Assembly (NCBI GenBank): GCA_943371245.1
Contig: CALRTY020000008.1
Location: 1-64,000, forward strand
DNA from: UBA5018 sp947463165
Lineage (GTDB): Bacteria; Cyanobacteriota; Cyanobacteriia; PCC-6307; Cyanobiaceae
Reading direction: 5' to 3'
Length of the DNA: 64,000 nucleotides
Part shown: in pieces, positions 27,801-35,375 of the stretch
Layout of the letters: the number at the start of each line of letters is the position of its first letter
Numbering within the stretch: position 1 is the stretch's first letter
Notes under the pieces: model-generated
Seen by the model: only the letters and a program-made list of their open reading frames with translations
What the model was told of the DNA's origin: nothing
Database searches by the model: none
Translations under genes and position numbers: made by a program

Positions 27801-28130
27801 CGACGGCTCCGCCTCTTTCTGCATCAGCGGCTCCGCCGGCTTCTGCGCCAGCGGCTCCGCCGCTATCTGCAGCAGCGGCTCCGCCGCTATGGGCCCAAAA
27901 TCATTGACCAGTAAACGATTTGGGGGCTCTGCCGCCAAGTAATCAGGCGGCTGGGCAACCAAAAAATTAAGCGGCTGCGCCGCCGAATAACTAAGCGGCT
28001 GCGCCGCCGAATAACTGAGCGGCTGCGCCGCCTTGGCAGTGGCCAGCAAGCTGCTCCAGGCAGCGAGTGGGATCAGGGCCAGAGGAACGGGACCCAGGGG
28101 TGAACGCCTTGGCCTCCGATGGCGCCGCAC
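24855..28130 (-). CDS. DUF3769 outer-membrane protein, cyanobacterial LptD-like
   Basis: The product has 1091 residues from GTG at 28130. A basic N-terminus and hydrophobic core (LALIPLAAWSSLLATAKA) form a signal peptide. A repetitive A(Q/E)P-rich linker (about residues 33-95) follows, then an OstA-like strand region (about 155-240, including AERIEYDLNSRTVYASGGVR), and a long C-terminal beta-barrel-like part with alternating hydrophobic strands. DUF3769 proteins are thought to be cyanobacterial counterparts of LptD, inserting lipopolysaccharide into the outer membrane. psbI lies 51 bp upstream on the same strand. Confidence 0.85.
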   Translation of the reverse strand: MRRHRRPRRSPLGPVPLALIPLAAWSSLLATAKAAQPLSYSAAQPLSYSAAQPLNFLVAQPPDYLAAEPPNRLLVNDFGPIAAEPLLQIAAEPLAQKPAEPLMQKEAEPSASDSGLAAPSGLPSSGLPLKGLPADGLPSLGAAGPSNPASAVPLEIGLSANQQSYDAQLGRVVAIGHAAATLAGGQLRAERIEYDLNSRTVYASGGVRFQRGQQYLQASRLRYSLLEGVGEIEDVYGVLDLDTSAQDFDIDQPPSQPLGPGEPMACTPPIPHLPDWQPYPWAATAWGGKMTNAALSGTFTFNGEPRPEALMGLGLQRRLLDGGPLSIELDGNLIGHRASPQRGGQYNQAVANAGVPAQSFGEITAGVGVRLWLRPWLSLLAVEGVSLNTELSYYEQTFRRKSAQFLNYLAFEVEALVDPQWSLVGRIHHRSGAWGTYSGVKEGSNGYLLGMRYRFGQRQLPNRAITAMAPALGCPGITAESLQPRRSLNQLLDEVASGKVSAPGSLALASTPSKTSAAAGQAATPAPGAEPAASGNAWQRAQRQELERQRVVQTIPQRVSDVVFQRSLKAERRFGFPSQLTTPDAVNQFGQTRPQQLQSLTTVSNSELVQGSISRWRLQAKRMTFTPGSLRADRAAFTNDPFTPAQAWLNSEDLVATLKANGDTVIKARRNRLILDERLPIPVTRQTRIKRKEEVDNRVVLGQDGKDRDGFFIGYKAPEIRLGNGSGRLELQPQFLLQRAIAGKTDSYPLPGQSAGAPGSEQPTSPGDLFGLVARLQAPLLGFQADANLDISSFNPKNIANATRSWGDLSRPLRLPLLGDSNLRAFGAYRYRVWNGSLGEQDVYSAYGIFLEGTGNLRPWGSLTRSYFWRTGLGNYQGNSFDSTNLARLWRANLIASINGSLPLWTGKALAATPDQAYLNSAVPVVPGLTLNANITTQLAYFGDGSNQNTISLTGGPTWTLGHFQKPWLDFTQFTITGGGTLRQGVSPLSFDRAVDLATLNLALTQQIVGPLLLSGGIGINVDGNSGFYGQTTNSYVELRWQRRAYDIGIYYSPYEQLGGIRVRLNDFNFQGTGTPFVPYNPNPSPIRLPF
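27850..28035 (-). repeat. Degenerate 24-bp (octapeptide) repeats in the LptD-like linker
   Basis: The linker after the signal peptide is built from 8-residue units, starting with two perfect AQPLSYSA copies. AQPLNFLV, AQPPDYLA and AEPPNRLL follow, then a second set of AAEPLxQx units. The two perfect units are 24 bp at DNA level, so slippage expansion is likely. Confidence 0.8.
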
Positions 28131-28181
28131 AGACGTTCAACGAATGGCGGCGATCCTGCCATGGGGCGGCCTTGGAGCCGA

Positions 28182-28301
28182 TCAATCCTCCAGGTCTTTG
28201 CGGCTGGGGGTGCGGCTGGGGTCACTGGCCAAGAAGCCGAACATGAAGATCCCGATGAAAAAGAAAACGACGGAGTAAACCGAAATCTTGAGGGCGAGCA
28301 T
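28182..28301 (-). CDS. psbI: Photosystem II reaction centre protein I
   Basis: ATG at 28301 and TGA ending at 28182 give 39 residues: MLALKISVYSVVFFFIGIFM, then FGFLASDPSRTPSRKDLED. This is the single-helix PsbI, which sits next to D1 and CP43. The length is normal for the family. It lies just upstream of the DUF3769 gene on the same strand. Confidence 0.96.
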   Translation of the reverse strand: MLALKISVYSVVFFFIGIFMFGFLASDPSRTPSRKDLED

Positions 28302-28415
28302 GGTCGGGCCTGCGGGATCGAGGGGCTGGGAGGAGACCGGCTTACGGGGGGGAGAGCGCCGTGGGGCGACACCACCTGGGAAGCCTCACCTGCCGTGCGG
28401 CTGCCGAATCATCCT

Positions 28416-31400
28416 ATGGGGGAGTCGCCGGCCATCCAAATTGGCCAGGGGCGCTGGGCAGGTCTGGCGGCCAGGATTGAAACGATTCCGTCACGGTTGC
28501 CAGTGAATGGGTTGTCAGCGCATCCGGGGCCCGATCGCGCCTGCTGGGACCTGCTGCCCCTCTGGCAGTGCGGCCAACCGGATGGGGCCGAGGGGTCGGC
28601 CCAGGGGCATCCCTGGGGGGCGAGCCATCGACCCGACTGGCAGCGGCGCGGCCTGATTTGCTGGCCCCGGGGGGGGCAGTGGCGCCGCCTGCGCCTGCAG
28701 CTGACCTGCCCACCCAGCTGGCGGGGACTGGCCGAATCAGAATTAGGAGGCCCAGCACTGGCGGCCCTAGCCCGGCTTTGCCTGCGCTGGTGGGCCGATC
28801 GGGCCGAGCTCTGGGTGGATGGCCACTGCGTTCACCAGGGCGACCTGTTCGACACGGCCTGCCGTTGGCCCCTGCCCGCCCGCTGGTGGCGCAGCCAGGG
28901 GTTGCAGCTGGAGTTGCGCCTGCGCAGCCCCCTCCACGACGACGGCGCCCTGGTGAGCAGCCGAGTCGAACTGGAGCCCCTGGAGGCCTCCGATCCCCTG
29001 GATCTGCTCGGCGACACCCGGGCCCAGCTGCGCCAGCTGACCGGCTTTTTGGCTGACGCAGCTGGCCCCGGGGTGCATGTGCTGGGTCATGCCCACCTGG
29101 ACCTGGCCTGGTTGTGGCCTGTGGCCGACACCTGGCGGGCGGCCGAGCGCACCTTCGCCTCGGTGCTGGAGCTGATCGAGCGCTACCCAGAGCTCCACTT
29201 CGGCCACTCCACGCCCGCCCTCTACAGCTGGTTGCAACGCCAGCGGCCGAGCCTGTTCAAGCGGCTGCTGGCCGCCGTGGAGGCCGGTCGCTTCGAGCCG
29301 ATCAATGGGCCCTGGGTGGAAACCGACTGCGTGCTGATCGCCACCGCCTCGCTGTTGCGCCAGTTCCAGCACGGCCAGCGCAGCAGTAGGCGGCTTTTCC
29401 CAGGCCTGGACCATGCCCTGGCCTGGCTGCCGGACAGTTTTGGCTTCAGCGGCGGCCTGCCGGCGGTGGCGGCGGCCACCGGCGTGCGCTGGTTCTGCAC
29501 CCACAAGCTGGCCTGGAATGCCACCAACCCATTCCCCCATCGACTGTTTCGCTGGCGCAGTCGCTGTGGCGCCGAGCTGCTGGCCCTGAACACCGCTCCG
29601 ATCGGCACCGATGGCGATCCCCTGGCCATCGCCAGCTACTGGCGCGACTGGCAGCGGGCCAGCGGCATCAGCGAAGCCCTGTGGTTGCCGGGCGTGGGCG
29701 ACCACGGCGGCGGCCCCAGTGCCGAAATGCTGGAGCAGCTGCGCCTGTGGCGCGACCGTCCAGAAGCGCTGCCCCAAAGCCACGGCCGCCTGCGCGACTA
29801 CCTGGCCCGCCTGGAGCCCTGCGCCGCCCACCTGCCGGTGTGGCGCGATGAGCTCTATCTGGAACTGCACCGCGGCTGCGCCACCAGCCGCCCCGACCAG
29901 AAGCGTCACAACCGCAGCCTGGAGCGCCTGCTAAGAGAAGCCGAGCTGGCGGCGGTGCTGGCGGCCAGGTTGGAGCTGCCCAACTGGGAGCCGCTGCTGT
30001 TCCAGCAATTCCACGACATCCTGCCGGGCACGGCGATTCCGGAGGTGTTTGAGCAGGCGGAACCCCAATGGCGGCGGGCCCGCCGCCAGGCCCGCACCGC
30101 CAGGGATCGGGCCATGGCCCTCTGGCTGGGGGAGACCGCGCCCCTGAGCGGGCCAGCCACCGCAACGGATTGGTGGCTTGCCCAGCTGCAGCCTCTGCCG
30201 GCCAGGCCGCTCACCCTGCGGCTACCTGCGGGGCAGTGGCAACTGGAGCAGGGCCAGCTGCCCCAGCAGCCGGCCCCTGGCGGGGGCTGCTGGGTGCAGC
30301 TGCCAGGTTTGGAGGGGGTGGTGGCCCAGCGCCTGGCGCGGGGGCCGCTCGCGCCTGTGGTTCCCGGCCCGTCGCCAACCGCCAGCGCCACCGGCCCGCA
30401 GCAGCCGGTGCGGCTGGTGCGGCAGCCCGATGGCTGGCTGCTCGATAACGGGCTGTTGAGCCTGCGGCTGGGGGCGGGCGGGCTGGAACAGCTTTGGGAT
30501 GACTGCGGCGAGCCCCAGTTGGCCGGGCCGCTGGCCTGGTGTCGCTACCGCGATCGGGGGGAGTTCTGGGATGCCTGGGATCTCGCCGCCGACTACCGCC
30601 AGCACCCCCTCCCCTGGCGGTGGCAGGGCCTGCCTGAGCTGGTGGAGCAAGGGCCGCTCTGCGTCCGCTTCCTGTGGCGGGGGCGCTGCGGTGCCAGCTC
30701 GGTGCGGCTGGATGGCCGGCTGCTGGCCGGCAGCCCGTGGTTGGAACTGACCCTGGCGGTGGACTGGCGCCAGCGCCATGAATTATTGCGGCTGGAATTG
30801 CCCCTGGCGGCGCCGGCCAGCCGTTGGGCGGCCGATTGCTCCGGCGGCGTGATCGAGCGCCCCGCCGAGGCCCGCACCGCCCGGGAGCAGGCCCGCTGGG
30901 AGGTGACGGTGGTCAGCTGGCTGGCTGCTGTGCGGGCCGGTGGTGGCGCCGCTGGCGGCCTGGCGGTGCTGCTGGATGGCCCCCAGGGCGCCTCGGCCAC
31001 ATCCGAGCGGCTGGGGGTATCGCTGTTGCGGGCTCCCACCTGGCCGGATCCCGGTGCCGACAACGGCTGGCAAAGGCTGCGACTGGCCCTGATGCCCTAC
31101 CGCGGACCCTGGAGCCAGGCCGGCCTGGCCAGCGAGGCGCTGCGGCTGCGGGAACCGCTGTGGCTGCGCCCGGCCAGCTGCTTGGCCCGCCATGCCAAAG
31201 GGATTGGTGAAGCTGATGAACCCCTTGGGCAGTCCCTGCGCCGGGGTCTGCCGCCGCTGCCGCCGGGGGTGGTGATGATCGGTTTGCGCCCCGATCCCGA
31301 GGGGCCAGTGCTGAGCGTGCAAAACCTCACCCCCTGCCGGCAGCATTGGCATCCCGGCCCCCGCTGGCACCTGGCTGCACAACTCGATGGCCTGGACCAG

Positions 31401-31523
31401 CGCCCCCATGAACGGATCTCCCCTGATCGAGACCAGGGCCGCCAAAAAAATGCCCCCCCGCAGGGGGTGGGCTGGTTGGCGCCCTGGCAGCTGGGTTTCT
31501 GGCGACTGGCTCAGTCGTCGTGA
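28416..31523 (+). CDS. Alpha-mannosidase-like glycoside hydrolase family 38
   Basis: ATG at 28416 gives 1035 residues; longer in-frame versions would run antisense through psbI and are rejected. GH38 features are clear. HAHLDLAWLWP carries the zinc ligands His and Asp, WLPDSFGFSGG contains the catalytic Asp, and a GH38 central helical domain precedes a C-terminal beta domain. The enzyme would hydrolyse alpha-mannosides, probably in the cytoplasm since there is no signal peptide. Its 3' end overlaps psbN by 13 bp. The exact substrate is unknown. Confidence 0.9.
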   Translation: MGESPAIQIGQGRWAGLAARIETIPSRLPVNGLSAHPGPDRACWDLLPLWQCGQPDGAEGSAQGHPWGASHRPDWQRRGLICWPRGGQWRRLRLQLTCPPSWRGLAESELGGPALAALARLCLRWWADRAELWVDGHCVHQGDLFDTACRWPLPARWWRSQGLQLELRLRSPLHDDGALVSSRVELEPLEASDPLDLLGDTRAQLRQLTGFLADAAGPGVHVLGHAHLDLAWLWPVADTWRAAERTFASVLELIERYPELHFGHSTPALYSWLQRQRPSLFKRLLAAVEAGRFEPINGPWVETDCVLIATASLLRQFQHGQRSSRRLFPGLDHALAWLPDSFGFSGGLPAVAAATGVRWFCTHKLAWNATNPFPHRLFRWRSRCGAELLALNTAPIGTDGDPLAIASYWRDWQRASGISEALWLPGVGDHGGGPSAEMLEQLRLWRDRPEALPQSHGRLRDYLARLEPCAAHLPVWRDELYLELHRGCATSRPDQKRHNRSLERLLREAELAAVLAARLELPNWEPLLFQQFHDILPGTAIPEVFEQAEPQWRRARRQARTARDRAMALWLGETAPLSGPATATDWWLAQLQPLPARPLTLRLPAGQWQLEQGQLPQQPAPGGGCWVQLPGLEGVVAQRLARGPLAPVVPGPSPTASATGPQQPVRLVRQPDGWLLDNGLLSLRLGAGGLEQLWDDCGEPQLAGPLAWCRYRDRGEFWDAWDLAADYRQHPLPWRWQGLPELVEQGPLCVRFLWRGRCGASSVRLDGRLLAGSPWLELTLAVDWRQRHELLRLELPLAAPASRWAADCSGGVIERPAEARTAREQARWEVTVVSWLAAVRAGGGAAGGLAVLLDGPQGASATSERLGVSLLRAPTWPDPGADNGWQRLRLALMPYRGPWSQAGLASEALRLREPLWLRPASCLARHAKGIGEADEPLGQSLRRGLPPLPPGVVMIGLRPDPEGPVLSVQNLTPCRQHWHPGPRWHLAAQLDGLDQRPHERISPDRDQGRQKNAPPQGVGWLAPWQLGFWRLAQSS

Positions 31524-31654
31524 TCGTCGAAGGGATCCGAGAGGGCCTTGGAGGGGGCGCCAAAGGCCGTGTACACCCCGTAGCCGGTGAGGGCCAGCAG
31601 CACCGCCAACACGGCGATAGCCACCGTTAGGGCCGGTGAAGAGCTGGTTTCCAT
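31511..31654 (-). CDS. psbN: Photosystem II assembly protein PsbN
   Basis: ATG at 31654 gives 47 residues: METSSSPALTVAIAVLAVLL and then ALTGYGVYTAFGAPSKALSD, ending in an acidic PFDDHDD. PsbN is a single-helix thylakoid protein needed for PSII assembly. It is divergent from psbH, the arrangement usual in cyanobacteria. Confidence 0.96.
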   Translation of the reverse strand: METSSSPALTVAIAVLAVLLALTGYGVYTAFGAPSKALSDPFDDHDD

Positions 31655-31955
31655 GGGTTGAAAAGCGGGGGTGGGCTGGACTGGCTTACGGGTTGTGGCT
31701 TGCGGGTTGCGCTGAGCTGGAGCCTGATCCCTGGGCTGGGCTGGAGCCTGGAATTCGCCTGGCTGGGGCCCGGTAAAGGGCTTCCTTGGCGGGCCAGCAG
31801 GCCTGGGGATGAGGGGCTAGGGGGACCTGGGCGCCAGGGGTTTTAGGCGTCTAAGTGGTGCCAGTGCATCACAACTGGCGTCAAGCCGCCCCGGTGGGTG
31901 GCCGGGACCTTTACAGTACCCAGAACGATTGCTAGTGCGAGAGGCTCAAGCTGCC
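31655..31955. other. psbN-psbH divergent spacer
   Basis: This 301-bp region must carry the promoters of both genes. It contains a 14-bp direct repeat (tggcttacgggttg / tggcttgcgggttg, 31680-31707) and a repeated gctggagcctg. A weak -10-like TACAGT lies 40 bp before psbH. No gene is visible. Confidence 0.45.
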
Positions 31956-32156
31956 ATGGCTCAACGCACCCCTCTGGGAAACCTGCTGCGTCCACTCAAC
32001 TCCGAATACGGAAAGGTCGTTCCAGGCTGGGGCACCACCCCGGTGATGGGACTGTTCATGGCCCTGTTCCTGGTGTTCCTGCTGGTGATCCTGCAGCTCT
32101 ACAACAAGTCGCTGCTGCTTGAGGGCATCACCGTCAACTGGAACGGCATCGGTTGA
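31956..32156 (+). CDS. psbH: Photosystem II phosphoprotein PsbH
   Basis: ATG at 31956 gives 66 residues. The sequence runs MAQRTPLGNLLRPLNSEYGK, a membrane helix (GLFMALFLVFLLVILQLYNK) and SLLLEGITVNWNGIG. PsbH is a one-helix subunit of PSII required for stability and electron transfer between QA and QB. The N-terminal Thr-rich segment matches cyanobacterial PsbH. Confidence 0.97.
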   Translation: MAQRTPLGNLLRPLNSEYGKVVPGWGTTPVMGLFMALFLVFLLVILQLYNKSLLLEGITVNWNGIG

Positions 32157-32171
32157 TCCCGCTACCTTTGG

Positions 32172-32204
32172 GGAATCACTAGTGATTTCACTATTAGTGA
32201 TTCC
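32172..32204 (+). terminator. 10-bp inverted repeat between psbH and tatA
   Basis: GGAATCACTA at 32172-32181 pairs perfectly with TAGTGATTCC at 32195-32204. There is no T-run, so it may act as an mRNA 3'-end stabiliser or processing site rather than a classic terminator. The flanks acctttgggg (32164 and 32205) form an additional direct repeat. Confidence 0.55.
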
Positions 32205-32252
32205 ACCTTTGGGGATTCCACCATTGCTGGCTGAGCTGCGAGGCAGAGGTAG

Positions 32253-32699
32253 ATGAACTTCTTTGGTATCGGCCTGCCGGAACTCGCGGTTATCGCCGCC
32301 ATTGGTTTGTTGGTGTTCGGGCCCAAGCGTCTGCCCGAGCTGGGTAAGACCCTTGGCCGCACCCTCAAGGGCTTTCAATCCGCCTCCAGCGAGTTCGAGC
32401 GCGAGTTCCGTGCCTCCCTGGTCACCCCAGATCTAGATCCAGAAGACGAGCGCTACCTGGCTCAGGCAGCTGCTCCTAATGCCCAGCCAGCTGCTTTGAC
32501 CCAGGCAGCTCCTCTAGCCCAGCCCACGGCTGTAGCCCAGCAAGCTCCTGTCGACCAGGCAACATCTCTGGCCCAGGCAGCTGCCCCTGTTGCCGATCCC
32601 CAGCTGGTTCAACCGCCTGCGGTTGCTGGCGACGATCTGTCTGGCTCGGCTGATCCCGCAGTCGCCTTGCCGGCGGGCGAAGTTTCTCCTCTGGCCTGA
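32253..32699 (+). CDS. tatA: Twin-arginine translocase subunit TatA/E-like
   Basis: The product has 148 residues. The first 50 are typical of TatA: MNFFGIGLPELAVIAAIGLL, then VFGPKRLPELGKTLGRTLKG, with a short membrane helix, hinge and amphipathic helix. The C-terminal tail is a low-complexity Ala/Gln/Pro repeat (LAQAAAP, LTQAAPLAQP, LAQAAAP), longer than in most TatA proteins. TatA forms the pore for folded Tat substrates. pth begins 4 bp downstream, so co-transcription is likely. Confidence 0.92.
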   Translation: MNFFGIGLPELAVIAAIGLLVFGPKRLPELGKTLGRTLKGFQSASSEFEREFRASLVTPDLDPEDERYLAQAAAPNAQPAALTQAAPLAQPTAVAQQAPVDQATSLAQAAAPVADPQLVQPPAVAGDDLSGSADPAVALPAGEVSPLA

Positions 32700-32703
32700 G
32701 CAG

Positions 32704-33339
32704 GTGGCTTTAAAGCTGGTGGTTGGACTGGGCAATCCAGGCCCGAAGTATGCCGGCACCCGTCACAACGTGGGCTTCATGGCCCTGGAGAAGCTTGTTG
32801 GCGATGCTGCTGGTGCTGCTGTTGGTGGCGGCGGCGGTGGTGGTTTTCGCTCCCAGGCCAAATTGCATGGTCTGGTGGCGGAGCTGGGCGAAGGCCCTGA
32901 CCGGCTGCGCCTGCTGATGCCGCAGACCTACATGAATGACAGCGGCCGCTCGATTCGCGCGGCGCTCGATTGGTTTGGCTTCAGTCCAGAGGAGCTGTTG
33001 GTGTTGGTAGACGACATGGATCTCCCCCTGGGCAGGTTGCGGCTGCGGCTGAGCGGCAGTGCTGGGGGTCACAATGGCCTGCGCAGCACCATCAGCCATC
33101 TGGGCAGCCAGGAGTTTGCTCGGCTGCGCATCGGCATCGGTGCGCCGGCGGAAAATCCCGCCGAGCGCAAGCAGCGCACCGTGGGCCACGTGCTGGGCCG
33201 CTTCTCGCCGGCCGAACAGCCGGCGCTAGCTGCCGTGCTCACGGAGGTGGTGGCGGGGATCGCATTGATCCAGCGCCTCGGCTACGAAAGGGCCGGTAAC
33301 CGCCTGAACGGTTTTCAGCTGGCTGATCCGCCAGGCTGA
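32704..33339 (+). CDS. pth: Peptidyl-tRNA hydrolase
   Basis: Pth releases peptides from peptidyl-tRNA. GTG at 32704 gives 211 residues starting VALKLVVGLGNPGPKYAGTR, matching the family N-terminus. Catalytic and substrate residues are visible: Asn in GNPG, His in TRHNVGF, Asp in VDDMDLPLG, and Asn in PQTYMNDSG and GGHNGLRS. A glycine-rich loop (VGGGGGGGF) replaces the usual short segment near residue 42. Longer in-frame starts overlap tatA. Confidence 0.95.
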   Translation: MALKLVVGLGNPGPKYAGTRHNVGFMALEKLVGDAAGAAVGGGGGGGFRSQAKLHGLVAELGEGPDRLRLLMPQTYMNDSGRSIRAALDWFGFSPEELLVLVDDMDLPLGRLRLRLSGSAGGHNGLRSTISHLGSQEFARLRIGIGAPAENPAERKQRTVGHVLGRFSPAEQPALAAVLTEVVAGIALIQRLGYERAGNRLNGFQLADPPG

Positions 33340-33343
33340 TTCG

Positions 33344-33601
33344 ATGGCCCGTCTTCCCGCCACCACGGCTCAACTGCGGGTGCTCCGCCAGAGCTTCAGC
33401 GAGCGCTTGTTGGAGGGCGAGGTGAGCGCCGGAGGCTTTCAGTGGACCTTCCGCTGGTGTTTTGCCCGGGGCCAGCTGTCGGTGGAACCCTCCCTGGGTC
33501 GGGCCTTGATTCAAGATGCCCTGCTGCGCTTCCTGGTCAAGGTGGACTATCAGCTGGAGCCCGGCGGCGACTACGTCTTCACAGTGCGTGCCCGCTTCTG
33601 A
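33344..33601 (+). CDS. DUF3146 family protein
   Basis: This 85-residue soluble protein begins 4 bp after pth. It resembles the cyanobacteria-specific DUF3146 family in features such as LEGEVSAGGFQWTFRW, SVEPSLGRALI and DYQLEPGGDYVFTVRA. Its role is unknown. The 3' end overlaps the convergent YqgF-like gene by 31 bp. It likely belongs to the psbH-tatA-pth transcription unit. Confidence 0.8.
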   Translation: MARLPATTAQLRVLRQSFSERLLEGEVSAGGFQWTFRWCFARGQLSVEPSLGRALIQDALLRFLVKVDYQLEPGGDYVFTVRARF

Positions 33602-34071
33602 TCGAGCCGCTGTTTGTCCTGGTTTAGGGCCTGCAACAGCTGGGCTTCCAAGTGGGAGTCCCGTTCCAGGCTGCCGCCCAACCAACGCTCCAGCAGCAGT
33701 TGGGCAGCCAGGTCGTCCAGTGGCCTGGGGGGCAGTCGCAGCCCGGGCGGCAGCAGCAGCCGCCAGCCCCTGGCCGGCTGCAGTTGCCAGTAGCGGTGGC
33801 GGGCGGCCAGGGTGCTGCCCGCCTCGTTCACCTGGCTGACGGCCAATCCCAGGCGCCGCAGCTGCCGGGGCCAGGAGCCACTGCCGGTGCCGTCGCCCAG
33901 CACCACCCCCTCCAGGCCATCGTCTCGCCAGGCGGTAAGCCGTTCCAGGCATTGATCAGCCGGTGCGATCAGCGCCGCCATCACAAAACTGCAGCTGGCA
34001 TCGCAACGCACAAGGCCGCATTTGCTGCGACCTGGATCCAAAGCCGCCCAGCGACCGCCGTTGCTGGTCAT
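33571..34071 (-). CDS. YqgF/RuvX-like RNase H-fold protein
   Basis: The product has 166 residues. The start (GGRWAALDPGRSKCGLVRCD) matches the YqgF/RuvX fold with the first acidic residue in LDPGRSKCG. A later GVVLGDGTGS holds a second strand, and DDLAAQLLLERWL may supply the last acidic site. The family includes resolvase-like nucleases and 16S rRNA processing factors. The gene overlaps the DUF3084 gene by 4 bp and is probably translationally coupled to it. Confidence 0.75.
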   Translation of the reverse strand: MTSNGGRWAALDPGRSKCGLVRCDASCSFVMAALIAPADQCLERLTAWRDDGLEGVVLGDGTGSGSWPRQLRRLGLAVSQVNEAGSTLAARHRYWQLQPARGWRLLLPPGLRLPPRPLDDLAAQLLLERWLGGSLERDSHLEAQLLQALNQDKQRLDQKRARTVKT

Positions 34072-35279
34072 GGGCGTTGCAGCGATTTGACAGGCCGATT
34101 CAGCTGCAGCCAGCGCAACTCCACCCCTATCGGATCCGGGGTTTCCGCATCGCGCAGGGCCACTGCCTCCAGGTTGGCCAGCTCGCCGGCGGGCCGATCG
34201 GCGAGGTCCCGCGCCAGCTGATTGAAGGCGGCGGCGTCGAATTGCAAGCCGTCGCTGATCGTGCCCTGCCGTTGGGCCTTGGCGTAGGCGGCCGCCATCA
34301 GCAGGTTGAGGCGCCGGGCGATCCCCTCCGGGTTGCGTAGATCCGCCTCGATGATCGTGCTGGCCAGGCTCTCGCCGCCCCTTACCACCAGCCGGTTGGG
34401 GCGCAGGTCTGGGAAGGCCAGCACCTGCTTCTCGCCGCGCAGCACGTTGGCGGCCGAGAGGATGCTCACCACCCAGCTGCCGGGCTTGCTGAGCAGCTCC
34501 TCCAATTTGGTGATATCGCTGCGGGGCACCAGCAGGATCTGGCGGTTGGCGGGCTGGCCGGGCAGGGTGCGCTGGAAGGCCATGCGGTTGGCCTGCTGCA
34601 GCAGGGCATCGATCACCGGTCGGGCCTCACCGGGGCGTTCCAGCTTCACTTTGGCCCTGGCCAGGGGTTGACCGCTGGCGATCACCACATCGCCCCGGCG
34701 CAGGGCCACCATGCTGGCCTCCAGCTGGCGCAGTTCGCTGGCGCCGGCCTCGATGCGCCTTTGCACCTGAGCTAATTCGAGCTTGTTGCGGCGGATGTCG
34801 GCATCGCGATTCACCACCTCTTGGCTGAGCCGATCCCGCTCGGCGGCAAGTTGGTTGCGCTCAGCCTCCAGCTGGTTCCGCTGGGCCTGCAGGGGCGCCA
34901 GATCGCGCCGCAGGCTGGCGGTGCGCCGCTGGGCTTGCTGCAGTAGCTGCTGGGCTTGGCGCCGGCCGGCGGCGGCGCTGGCCAGCTCCGTGCTGGTGCG
35001 GGCCAGGGCGGAACGGCTGGCCTGGAGCCGGGCCTGAATTTGATCGAGCTCAAACAGTCCCACCCGCAGCTGTTGGCTCACCAGCAGCATCAGGCCCAGG
35101 GACACGGCGCTGATCATGCTGCCGGTGAGCACCGTGATCAGCACGGCGGTGTGGCGAGGGCGCAGCTTGAACAGGCTCAGCCTGGCCTTGCCCACCAAAC
35201 TGCCAAGCCGGTCGCCGAGGGTGGAGAGCACTCCCCCAAGCACCAAGAGCGCCAGGATCAGTAGCCAGCCCGACACCAC
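34068..35279 (-). CDS. DUF3084 membrane-anchored coiled-coil protein
   Basis: GTG at 35279 gives 403 residues. Two N-terminal hydrophobic segments (GWLLILALLVLGGVLSTLG, and VLITVLTGSMISAVSLGLML) are followed by a long coiled coil rich in Arg, Gln and Leu (about residues 70-185). A conserved C-terminal globular part covers about 190-400. This matches DUF3084, a family found mostly in cyanobacteria with no settled function. It forms a two-gene unit with the YqgF-like gene. Confidence 0.85.
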   Translation of the reverse strand: MVSGWLLILALLVLGGVLSTLGDRLGSLVGKARLSLFKLRPRHTAVLITVLTGSMISAVSLGLMLLVSQQLRVGLFELDQIQARLQASRSALARTSTELASAAAGRRQAQQLLQQAQRRTASLRRDLAPLQAQRNQLEAERNQLAAERDRLSQEVVNRDADIRRNKLELAQVQRRIEAGASELRQLEASMVALRRGDVVIASGQPLARAKVKLERPGEARPVIDALLQQANRMAFQRTLPGQPANRQILLVPRSDITKLEELLSKPGSWVVSILSAANVLRGEKQVLAFPDLRPNRLVVRGGESLASTIIEADLRNPEGIARRLNLLMAAAYAKAQRQGTISDGLQFDAAAFNQLARDLADRPAGELANLEAVALRDAETPDPIGVELRWLQLNRPVKSLQRP

Positions 35280-35375
35280 TAGCTCCAGCGAGCTTCAGTA
35301 TCTCTCAAGATCCCCCAGGCCGATCCTGCTGGTGATGCTGCGGCAGCTCTGCTTGGCGGGTTTTCGCTGGCCAGC

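Noticed and set aside
28119..28415. 5' extension of the alpha-mannosidase frame
   Set aside because: It would be antisense to psbI, whose 39-residue product is certain.
28767..29909. 380-codon minus-strand frame inside the mannosidase gene
   Set aside because: It is antisense to clear GH38 motifs and has composition typical of a shadow frame.
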